Source of the DNA: Pseudomonas ekonensis | GTDB taxonomy: Bacteria > Pseudomonadota > Gammaproteobacteria > Pseudomonadales > Pseudomonadaceae | NCBI RefSeq assembly: GCF_019145435.1 | Contig: NZ_JAHSTS010000002.1 | Coordinates: 1,302,001-1,366,000, forward strand | Direction: 5' to 3' | DNA length: 64,000 bases | Shown here: one piece after another, positions 57,346 to 64,000 of the stretch | Position numbering within the stretch: position 1 is the first letter of the stretch | Layout: each line of letters opens with the position of its first letter | Made by a program: the position numbers and the translations under genes | The notes under the pieces: generated by a model | Database searches by the model: none | Told to the model about the DNA's origin: nothing | What the model saw: only the letters and a program-made list of their open reading frames with translations

Positions 57346-57508
57346 AGAACCGGCAGGCGCAACGACGCAAGGATCCTGCTTGTATTACATAAGGTTTTGA
57401 TTACCGGCGGTTTTATATCGGCTGGCATGGAAGTTGATGCCTGCACCGACGCGCCGTCCGGCAATCACGCCGTCCGGTTTTGCCTTTTCAAGCAAGGAGA
57501 GCTACCCC

Positions 57509-58024
57509 ATGGCAACCCCCGCGTACATGTCCATCACCGGCGAAAAGCAAGGCCTGATCACCGCTGGCGCATTCACCTCCGACTCCGTGGGCAACACCTT
57601 CCAGGAAGGCCACGAAGACGAAGTGATGGTGCAGGCGTTCCACCACGACGTGATCATCCCGCGCGACCCGCAGTCCGGCCAGCCGACCGGCCAGCGCGTT
57701 CACAAGCCGGTGAAAATCACCAAGGTGTTCGACAAGGCCTCGCCCCTGCTGCAAGCGGCCCTGACGTCCGGCGAGCGCCTGAGCAAAGTCGAAATCAAAT
57801 GGTTCCGCACCTCGGCCCAAGGCACTCAGGAGCACTACTACACCACCGTTCTGGAAGACGCGATCCTCGTGTCCGCCAAGGACTACATGCACAACTGCCA
57901 GGATCCGGCCACCGCGTGCTTCACCCACCTGGAAGACATCGAGATGACCTACCGCAAGATCACCTGGACCCACGAAGTGTCCGGCACTTCCGGCTCCGAT
58001 GACTGGCGCGCTCCGGTCGTCTGA
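57509..58024 (+). CDS. hcp: Type VI secretion tube protein Hcp (Hcp2/HcpA class)
   Basis: 171 residues. Hcp forms the hexameric tube pushed out by the T6SS. It begins MATPAYMSITGEKQGLITAG and has the family signatures GRSxx-like HHDVIIPRDPQSGQPTGQR, KVFDKASPLLQAALTSGE and the C-terminal TYRKITWTHEVSGTSG. The start at 57509 has AAGGAGA 7 bases upstream. It heads a cluster with vgrG and a Tle4-type lipase, as in PAO1 PA1512-PA1509. No other T6SS structural genes are in the window, so it is an orphan tube/spike/effector cluster relying on an apparatus elsewhere. Confidence 0.95.
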   Translation: MATPAYMSITGEKQGLITAGAFTSDSVGNTFQEGHEDEVMVQAFHHDVIIPRDPQSGQPTGQRVHKPVKITKVFDKASPLLQAALTSGERLSKVEIKWFRTSAQGTQEHYYTTVLEDAILVSAKDYMHNCQDPATACFTHLEDIEMTYRKITWTHEVSGTSGSDDWRAPVV

Positions 58025-58167
58025 GGACGGCTGACCGTCAATGCGCCCCTGCCTTGGGGCCGGGGCGTGCCAGACTGAAGGGATTTCGCAGGGATCGGCC
58101 CGACCGGCGCATGGATCTGCATCGTCGAACGCGGGCGCCGCCACGTTTTCAATCAGGGAGCAGTCGA

Positions 58168-60663
58168 ATGCGTCAAAGGGATTTGCGGTTCACCTTCTCG
58201 GTGCTGTCCGGCCAACTGGAGTTCGAGGTTGTCGAGTTCACGCTGGAGGAGGCCCTCTGCGAACCCTTCTGTCTGACGGTGGAACTCGCCAGCTACAACA
58301 GCGCCATCGACTTCGGCCAGGTGCTCGATCACCCGGCGTTGCTCACGATCTGGCAAGGCGCCACGCCGGTGCGTTACGTACATGGCCTGGTCTCGAGCTT
58401 CACCCAGGGCAAGACCGGTTTTCGCCGCACCCGCTACCGGGCGGTCATCGAACCGCAACTGGCCCGCCTGGCGCTGAACTCCGACTGGCGGATCTACCAG
58501 CAAAAGACCGTGCCAGAGATCCTCAAGTCCGTGCTGACCGAGCACGGGATCATGAACCATGAGCAAAACATCAACGTAGAGCACTTGCCCCGCGAATACT
58601 GCGTTCAGGCCGGCGACACGGATCTCTACTTCTTCGACCGGCTCTCGGCCGAGGAAGGCCTCTTCTACTACTTCAAGTTCGACGAAAGCACACACACCCT
58701 CACCCACGCCGACAAGCTGTATGTCCAGGAGCGCATCCCGGGCGGGCCGGTGCGCTACTCGCCGCAGCCGGTCGCGGACGCCGAACACCCGGGCATCTAC
58801 ACCTTCACCTATACCGAAAGCGTCCGCACGACCGAACAGACCCAACGGGACTACACCTTCAAACGTCCGGTGTACGACCAGGAGCACAATCTCGTCGGCG
58901 ACGGGCTGCAGCGCACGGATCAAGGCTATGAGCGCTACGACTATCCGGGGCGCTACAAGGTCAGCTCCGTCGGCAAGGCCTTTACCGAAACCCGCCTTCG
59001 CGGCCATCGCCGCGACGCCCACCTCGCCGTCGTGGAAGGCGACGACCCGCGTCTGCTGCCAGGCTTTTCCTTCGAACTCGCCGAACATCCCGGCGCACAG
59101 TTCAACCGCTGGTGGCGGACGGTCAGGGTCACCCACAAAGGCGTGCAGCACGCCAGCCAGCAGGAAGAGTCGGCCGATGCGCCAATGGGCGTCAGCTATG
59201 ACTACACCGCCGAGATCGTCCGGGAAGAAACGGAGTGGCGACCCGAGCCGATGCCCAAACCCCGGATCGACGGCCCGCAGGTCGCGAACGTGGTCGGCCC
59301 TGAGGGAGAGGAAATCCATTGCGACGAATGGGGACGGGTGAAAGTCCAGTTCCCCTGGGACCGGGAAGGCGAGAACGATGAGTTCAGCACCTGCTGGATC
59401 AGGGTCTCGCAGAACTGGGCCGGCGCCGATTGGGGCCACATGGCGATTCCGCGCATCGGACAGGAAGTGATCGTCGACTACCTCGACGGTGACTGCGATC
59501 AACCGATCGTGACCGGGCGAACCTACCGTGCGACCAACGCGCCGCCCTACCGGCTGCCCGACCACAAGATCCTCAGCACCATCAAGAGCAAGGAATACAA
59601 GGGCAACCGCGCGAACGAACTGCGGATCGACGACACCACCAAGCAGATCAGCGCCGCCTTGATGAGCGATCACGGCAGCACCGCGTTGCACCTGGGCTAC
59701 CTGACCCATCCGCGTCCGAACGGCGGAGAGCCCCGCGGGGAAGGCTTCGAACTGCGCACCGACGAGCACGGTGCCCTGCGCGCCGCCAAGGGCTTGCTGC
59801 TGAGCACCGAAGAGCAGCTGAACGCCAACGGCGGGCACCTGCACCGGGCGACGGCCGTCCAGGTGCTGGAGGCGGCGCTGCAACTGGCGAAGGAACTGGG
59901 CGACTACGCCCAGGAGCATCAAGGGGTGAACCATGACACCGGGCAGCAGAAGACCCTCAGCGAAGCGGTGCGCGACCTGGGGCACGGCGCCAACGACGAG
60001 TCGGGCAAGGCCAACGGCGGCAACCCGGCGCTCGCCCTGAGCGGTCAGGCGGGCATCGCGGCCGCCTCCCCCGCCAACCTGACCCTGGCCGCCGGCGGGC
60101 ACATCGATGCGGTCGCGCAACAGAACCAGCAGTTCACCTCAGGGCAGAAGTTCGTGATCAACGCCGGGGCGGACCTGGGGCTGTTCGCGCAAAGCGGCGA
60201 AATGCGCCACATCACCCATCAAGGGCCGATGCTGCTGCAGGCCCAGCAGGACACCATCCGCGTGGAGGCCGACCAGAGCGTCGAGATCAGCGCCAGCAAC
60301 CAGCATGTGGTCGTCAGCGCCAAAGAGCACATCACGCTGACCTGCGCCGGCGCCTACCTCACGCTCAAGGGCGGCAACATCGAGCTGGGCATGCCCGGCA
60401 ACTTCACCGTCAAGGCCGCCAAGCACAGCCTGGTCGGCCCGGCCCATGCCTCCACCACCTTCAACACCTGGGAGCAGACGCCGTTCAATGAACGGGTGCG
60501 CGTCGTGCGCAACGGCAACCCGTTGCCCAACTACCGCTACGCGATGACGCGGGCGGACGGCGCCAGGATCGAAGGGGTGACGGACGGCGACGGCTGGGCC
60601 GCCCTGCAGCAGGGGCTGACGACCGAGGGCTATGAGTTCCATCTGCTCGGGCCTGCCGAATGA
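58168..60663 (+). CDS. vgrG: Type VI secretion spike protein VgrG with C-terminal extension
   Basis: 831 residues. Gp27-like domains at about 1-370, the gp5 OB-fold at about 385-480 (DEWGRVKVQFPWDREGEND, WAGADWGHMAIPRIGQEVIV) and the beta-helix/DUF2345 region at about 500-770 (NLTLAAGGHIDAVAQQ, VSAKEHITLTCAGAYLTLKG). The last 58 residues (from NERVRVVRNGNPLPNYRY) form a beta-rich, transthyretin-like module of the kind that recruits Tle lipases. The start at 58168 has GGGAG upstream; a longer frame covers the hcp-vgrG gap. A hairpin in that gap (58045-58066) may keep vgrG below hcp. Followed by tle4. Confidence 0.93.
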   Translation: MRQRDLRFTFSVLSGQLEFEVVEFTLEEALCEPFCLTVELASYNSAIDFGQVLDHPALLTIWQGATPVRYVHGLVSSFTQGKTGFRRTRYRAVIEPQLARLALNSDWRIYQQKTVPEILKSVLTEHGIMNHEQNINVEHLPREYCVQAGDTDLYFFDRLSAEEGLFYYFKFDESTHTLTHADKLYVQERIPGGPVRYSPQPVADAEHPGIYTFTYTESVRTTEQTQRDYTFKRPVYDQEHNLVGDGLQRTDQGYERYDYPGRYKVSSVGKAFTETRLRGHRRDAHLAVVEGDDPRLLPGFSFELAEHPGAQFNRWWRTVRVTHKGVQHASQQEESADAPMGVSYDYTAEIVREETEWRPEPMPKPRIDGPQVANVVGPEGEEIHCDEWGRVKVQFPWDREGENDEFSTCWIRVSQNWAGADWGHMAIPRIGQEVIVDYLDGDCDQPIVTGRTYRATNAPPYRLPDHKILSTIKSKEYKGNRANELRIDDTTKQISAALMSDHGSTALHLGYLTHPRPNGGEPRGEGFELRTDEHGALRAAKGLLLSTEEQLNANGGHLHRATAVQVLEAALQLAKELGDYAQEHQGVNHDTGQQKTLSEAVRDLGHGANDESGKANGGNPALALSGQAGIAAASPANLTLAAGGHIDAVAQQNQQFTSGQKFVINAGADLGLFAQSGEMRHITHQGPMLLQAQQDTIRVEADQSVEISASNQHVVVSAKEHITLTCAGAYLTLKGGNIELGMPGNFTVKAAKHSLVGPAHASTTFNTWEQTPFNERVRVVRNGNPLPNYRYAMTRADGARIEGVTDGDGWAALQQGLTTEGYEFHLLGPAE

Positions 60664-60742
60664 TCAGGCGCGAGCGTTCCCTTCACCCGGTGACGGTGCC
60701 CCTTACCGCAAACGAACAGATGCCTAGGCAGGGAGAGCCTGA

Positions 60743-62449
60743 ATGAGCGAACCGACAAGGCCGGTGCCCACCCAGATCGGGCCCGACGGCAACGTGACCG
60801 CCCGCGTGACCATGAGCCCCAGCGCCAACACCGTGCGCGCGGAACTCAACGCACCGCCCGACCATGCGATTCCCGTCATCTTCGTGCCCGGGATCATGGG
60901 CAGCCCGCTGATGTCGACGGGCCCCGCCGCCACGCTTCTGGGCGAAGACAACCGTTGGGCCTGGTTTCCCGACGATCCGAAGGGCTGGATCGCCGGACTC
61001 ACCCGATGGAAGAGCTACAACAGCCTGACGCCGCTCGAGCGCAAACAGTTGCTCGATCCCCAGCAGACCCGGGCGTTTTCGGCCCCGGAGGACGCCGACC
61101 GGGAAACGCTGGCCAAATTCGTCAATACCCTGCCCGTCCAGGAAGCCAGGAACCGCGGGTGGGGTTCAGTGTCCCTCGACTCCTACGGGCCGATCCTGAA
61201 CTTCCTGGAAGCCCAGCTGCGCTTCATCCAGACGCCGGAAGGCAAGCCCTACCCCGGCGTGATGGCCGCCGTACCGCACTCCGCATCGATCTGGGGCGAC
61301 CTCAAAGGCTACAGTCCCCTGAAACCCGAAGCCCTGAAGGCAGCGGCGGAATTCCGCTATCCCGTGTACGCGGTGGGCTACAACTGGCTCAACTCCAACG
61401 CTCAGGCGGCGGATTACCTGGCCGGCAAGATCCGGGCGACCCTTGAGCGCTGCCGCAAGGAACTGAACGTCAAATGCGAGCACGGCGTGATCCTGGTCAC
61501 CCATTCGATGGGCGGACTCGTCGCACGCATGTGCGCCAAGCGCAATCCCGAGCTGATCCAGGGGGTGGTGCACGGCGTCCAGCCCGCCATCGGTGCGGCG
61601 ACCGCCTACCGGCGCGTGCGCGCCGGATGGGAGGACTTCAAAGGCGCCGTCGGACTCGGCGGAACGGGCAAGAAAATCATGCCCATTTTCGCCAACGCCG
61701 CCGGGCCGTTGGAACTGCTGCCGAACCAGCGCTACGGAGAAGGCTGGCTGAGGGCGACGTGCGACGGCAAAGAGCTGTTCCGGATGCCCAACGGCACGGA
61801 TCCGTACACCCAGATCTACCTGAAGCAGAATGCCTGGTGGCGGCTGATGAACGCCGCCTGGATCAACCCCACCGGCAACACGACCCAGGCCACCCTCGTC
61901 AGCGCCTGGAGCAACTACGAACGGATGCTGGGACACGCCAAGGCCTTTCACGCCTCGCTGGGCGATTACTACCATCCGAACAGTTTTGTCCACTACGGCT
62001 CCGACCCCGGCCACCAGGCGTTCCACCGTGTCACCTGGGCGGTGACGCCCGGCTTCATCCCGTCCGGACGCCCAGGCGTACCGCCCACCCTGCTGCCGGC
62101 CCCTTCCCGCGAACAGGCAATCGCCCTGCGCCTGACCGGAGACACCCATGAGGGCCGCGCATGGATGGTCAACGACGTCGGGGAAAAGTCCTGGATCAAC
62201 CGGCAAGGCAGCGCAGTCATCCATGACAGCCGGGGCGACGGCTACCGTGCCGACATCCAGGATCAGGACCAGGCCGGCGACGGCACCGTCCCTGCGCACG
62301 CGGCTGAAGACGCCGCGGAAAAAGCCGTGTTCGCGGCGCGCATGACCGGCTACGACCACCAGGGTTCCTACAAGAACCGCAACGTGCAGAACCTCACGCT
62401 GTACTCGGTTCTGCGCATAGGCGCCACCGCCAGGAAGCTGCCGGCATGA
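60743..62449 (+). CDS. tle4: Type VI lipase effector, Tle4/TplE-like (PGAP1-type alpha/beta hydrolase)
   Basis: 568 residues, no signal peptide, as expected for a T6SS cargo. Oxyanion-type PVIFVPGIMGSPLM (about residues 44-57), nucleophile elbow VTHSMGGLVARM with Ser255 (TxSxG, first Gly replaced by Thr253), catalytic Asp513 in AGDGTVP and His539 in YDHQGS, giving a plausible Ser-Asp-His triad. It probably cleaves membrane phospholipids of rival cells. Starts 79 bases after vgrG with GGGAGA before the ATG, and its stop overlaps the immunity gene (ATGA). The arrangement hcp-vgrG-tle4-tli4 parallels P. aeruginosa tplE (PA1510). Confidence 0.88.
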   Translation: MSEPTRPVPTQIGPDGNVTARVTMSPSANTVRAELNAPPDHAIPVIFVPGIMGSPLMSTGPAATLLGEDNRWAWFPDDPKGWIAGLTRWKSYNSLTPLERKQLLDPQQTRAFSAPEDADRETLAKFVNTLPVQEARNRGWGSVSLDSYGPILNFLEAQLRFIQTPEGKPYPGVMAAVPHSASIWGDLKGYSPLKPEALKAAAEFRYPVYAVGYNWLNSNAQAADYLAGKIRATLERCRKELNVKCEHGVILVTHSMGGLVARMCAKRNPELIQGVVHGVQPAIGAATAYRRVRAGWEDFKGAVGLGGTGKKIMPIFANAAGPLELLPNQRYGEGWLRATCDGKELFRMPNGTDPYTQIYLKQNAWWRLMNAAWINPTGNTTQATLVSAWSNYERMLGHAKAFHASLGDYYHPNSFVHYGSDPGHQAFHRVTWAVTPGFIPSGRPGVPPTLLPAPSREQAIALRLTGDTHEGRAWMVNDVGEKSWINRQGSAVIHDSRGDGYRADIQDQDQAGDGTVPAHAAEDAAEKAVFAARMTGYDHQGSYKNRNVQNLTLYSVLRIGATARKLPA

Positions 62450-63720
62450 CCGCCCGCCGCCACCTGGCGAACACCATCCTTTTCGTTTCAATACTGGGGG
62501 GCGCTTCCTTTGGCTGGAGCCATTGGCGCCCGTCCCAGACAGACCGGAGCCCTGTGATGACCGAGTTGACCCGGAACGTGCAGACCCACTGCGTCGGCCG
62601 CCTGCTGATCGACCTGCCGGAGGGAACGACCTGGAACGCCACCGCCAGCAGCGCCCGGCTGGGCGACCTGACGCTTGTCGTGGAAACGGACGTCAGCCAG
62701 GCCCGCTACGACGAACTGATCGAGCAGCGCTGGCAAGCGGTGCAGGCCGTCAAGGCCGACGACAACGGCAGGCCCTGGCAGCAGGCACCCGAACGGCTTT
62801 CGACAGCCGAGGGAGGCACCCTCTTCGTCTACGGGTTCGAGCGCGTGGAGGGCTTGGCCGAGGACGACGAGACCGTCGTGCAGAAACTCTTCCACCAGGC
62901 GGAAGGCTACCTGTGGCGCGACGGCACGCTGTTCAAGGTCGCACCGGCGCTCAATGCAAAGAACGCCATCGCCCGGCTGTTTCCGAGGCTGCATGCCCGG
63001 GCCGGGGACGACGTGCCGACCCGTCCCGGCCTCTGCTTGAGCAATGCCTTTGTGGACGGCTATTTCGATCCGGCCAGAGGGGAGCAGGAAGAGGTGAGCT
63101 GGGGCTTTGCCCTGCCCCGCAACCTGGGGCTGGTGGTGAGGCACGCCACCGTGTGGGAACCGGGGCCGTCCATGCTCCAACGGCGCCGCGAGGCGGACAA
63201 GGAAAGCGCAGGCCTGATCGCCCGGATCCTGGCCGAGCCCGGCGTCGTCGCCGGGCGCAAGGAATACCGGGCCGAAGAGCGCAGGGTCGGTGAGCTGACA
63301 GGCGAGGAATACGTCATGGGCGGCACAGAAGGAGTCGAACCCCAGGTCTTCAAAACCAACATCGGCGGCGAATGGGACTTCGGCGGGCACGCAGCGCCGT
63401 CGCCGCTGCCCGGCATCAATCTGGGCATGGGCACAAGCTTTCGGACAACACGGCAGCCACCGGCACTGGGGGATTTTCCCGAACGGGCCGACGCCCCGGA
63501 CGGCCCGACCGAAACCGAGTTCTTCGAAGTCTGGGACGCCATCGTCGAGAGCGTGCGCCTACGCCCGTCGGCCCTTACCCCACCGCCGCCGGGCGGAGCG
63601 CCTGTCGCTCCGGATCCGGTCGTCTCCACGGTTGTCAGCAAGCCAGGCGGCGGCGATTATGTGCTCGAGGAGTTTCTTACCGGCGTGCCGCCGACCCAGG
63701 ACTGGATGGACAAGCTTTAG
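62446..63720 (+). CDS. tli4: Cognate immunity protein, Tli4-like
   Basis: 424 residues. An N-terminal hydrophobic segment (about 9-27, ANTILFVSILGGASFGW) is a signal peptide or anchor, placing the rest in the periplasm, where Tle lipases act. The N-terminal domain (VQTHCVGRLLIDLPEGTTWN) and the C-terminal domain (ETEFFEVWDAIVESVRLRPS) match the Tli4 family layout. Its ATG overlaps the tle4 stop by 4 bases, the usual coupling of a toxin with its protective protein. It should bind and neutralise Tle4 in the producer. The Pro-rich stretch near 380-395 may be a linker. Confidence 0.85.
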   Translation: MTARRHLANTILFVSILGGASFGWSHWRPSQTDRSPVMTELTRNVQTHCVGRLLIDLPEGTTWNATASSARLGDLTLVVETDVSQARYDELIEQRWQAVQAVKADDNGRPWQQAPERLSTAEGGTLFVYGFERVEGLAEDDETVVQKLFHQAEGYLWRDGTLFKVAPALNAKNAIARLFPRLHARAGDDVPTRPGLCLSNAFVDGYFDPARGEQEEVSWGFALPRNLGLVVRHATVWEPGPSMLQRRREADKESAGLIARILAEPGVVAGRKEYRAEERRVGELTGEEYVMGGTEGVEPQVFKTNIGGEWDFGGHAAPSPLPGINLGMGTSFRTTRQPPALGDFPERADAPDGPTETEFFEVWDAIVESVRLRPSALTPPPPGGAPVAPDPVVSTVVSKPGGGDYVLEEFLTGVPPTQDWMDKL

Positions 63721-63778
63721 GGGCTGTCGGGAATCCGGGCCGGCCGCACACTCAGACACGGACATGGACGGACATCCG

Positions 63779-64000
63779 ATGCCACAACACGCTGCACTCC
63801 CTGAACAGAACGGGCGATCCGGCCTCCTGGTCACCTCGTTTCTCATCGTTTTCTTCGGCCTGCTGCTCATGCTGCTGCGCATCGCCCAGCAGGAGTACGT
63901 CATGGCCATCGGCGCCGTCTGGGTGGCCAACGCGCTGACGATGGCGGTGCATGCGCTGTACTGGAAACGCCACGGACTGCGCGGGGCCTTGAAGATCGGC
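63779..64000 (+). CDS. Membrane protein downstream of tli4, cut by window end
   Basis: Open for 74 codons to the window edge, starting MPQHAALPEQNGRSGLLVTS (ATG 63779; an in-frame ATG at 63764 would add 5 residues). Two hydrophobic segments are visible, about residues 17-34 (LLVTSFLIVFFGLLLMLL) and 42-60 (VMAIGAVWVANALTMAVHAL). It is on the same strand as the T6SS cluster, 58 bases after tli4, and is probably part of it: a second immunity, accessory or adjacent unrelated gene. Unknown. Confidence 0.6.
   Translation, partial: MPQHAALPEQNGRSGLLVTSFLIVFFGLLLMLLRIAQQEYVMAIGAVWVANALTMAVHALYWKRHGLRGALKIG

Noticed and set aside
57423..57438. Sigma-54 promoter for hcp (TGGCATG-N4-TTGATG)
   Set aside because: The -24 element fits, but the -12 lacks the required GC (reads GA). 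Mentioned only as a weak candidate.
57009..57464. Small ORFs in the wspA-hcp gap
   Set aside because: Arg/Pro-rich translations, no ribosome sites, and they run through the TGCGCA repeats. Treated as non-coding regulatory DNA.

Overview
The window is a chromosomal segment of a high-GC gammaproteobacterium, almost certainly a Pseudomonas of the P. fluorescens group. The evidence is gene content and order: rpsB-tsf-pyrH-frr-uppS, map-glnD-dapC, mexJK/mexL, adk-ppc, lysS-prfB and a complete wsp operon follow each other much as in P. aeruginosa PAO1 (about PA3652 to PA3708, from memory). Codon use is uniformly GC-rich, and many intergenic gaps carry the paired REP palindromes typical of fluorescent pseudomonads. 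No rRNA, tRNA, CRISPR array, integrase or transposase gene was seen.

Layout. 1-3825 (minus): translation and envelope genes uppS (cut by the window edge), frr, pyrH, tsf, rpsB, with a structured rpsB leader and an rpsB/tsf attenuator. 4199-8985 (plus): map, glnD, dapC. 9143-15911: an astacin-like metallopeptidase, a Na+/H+ antiporter, an ArsC-like protein, dapD, the cysteine desulfurase pair csdA-csdE, and tcdA. 16129-21688: ndvB (glucan synthesis), dapE, rlmA, a small conserved protein and a cold-shock protein; this block sits near PA1159-PA1163 in PAO1, so it appears transposed relative to that genome. Three lysine/diaminopimelate genes (dapC, dapD, dapE) lie within 12 kb.

21929-26383: plsB, then a two-domain YbaY-like protein, a YbaY lipoprotein and a DUF4197 protein. 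26699-31598: RND efflux pair mexJ-mexK with the divergent repressor gene mexL. 31694-39805: rsmJ, an internally duplicated proline-rich protein, a PEP mutase/isocitrate lyase-like enzyme, a DUF72 protein, tsaB, adk, ppc. 40018-45405: small envelope proteins including lipoprotein lptF behind an AlgU-type promoter, a lipoprotein hydrolase, a QEGLA-motif protein and a TetR regulator. 45524-48239: lysS and prfB, the latter with its programmed +1 frameshift.

48505-56983 (minus): the Wsp surface-sensing system, all seven genes intact and mostly overlapping by 4 bases (wspA-B-C-D-E-F, then wspR). WspR has lost the aspartate of its RxxD product-inhibition site (Tyr242). 57509-64000 (plus): an orphan type VI secretion effector island hcp-vgrG-tle4-tli4 plus a truncated membrane protein, arranged like PA1512-PA1509. 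It is preceded by a 509-base gap with repeated TGCGCA half-sites that look like an operator array.

The most interesting points are the WspR I-site change, the TGCGCA array in front of hcp, and the T6SS lipase island placed beside wsp. Most of the rest is ordinary core genome. I did not find a convincing wholly new system.
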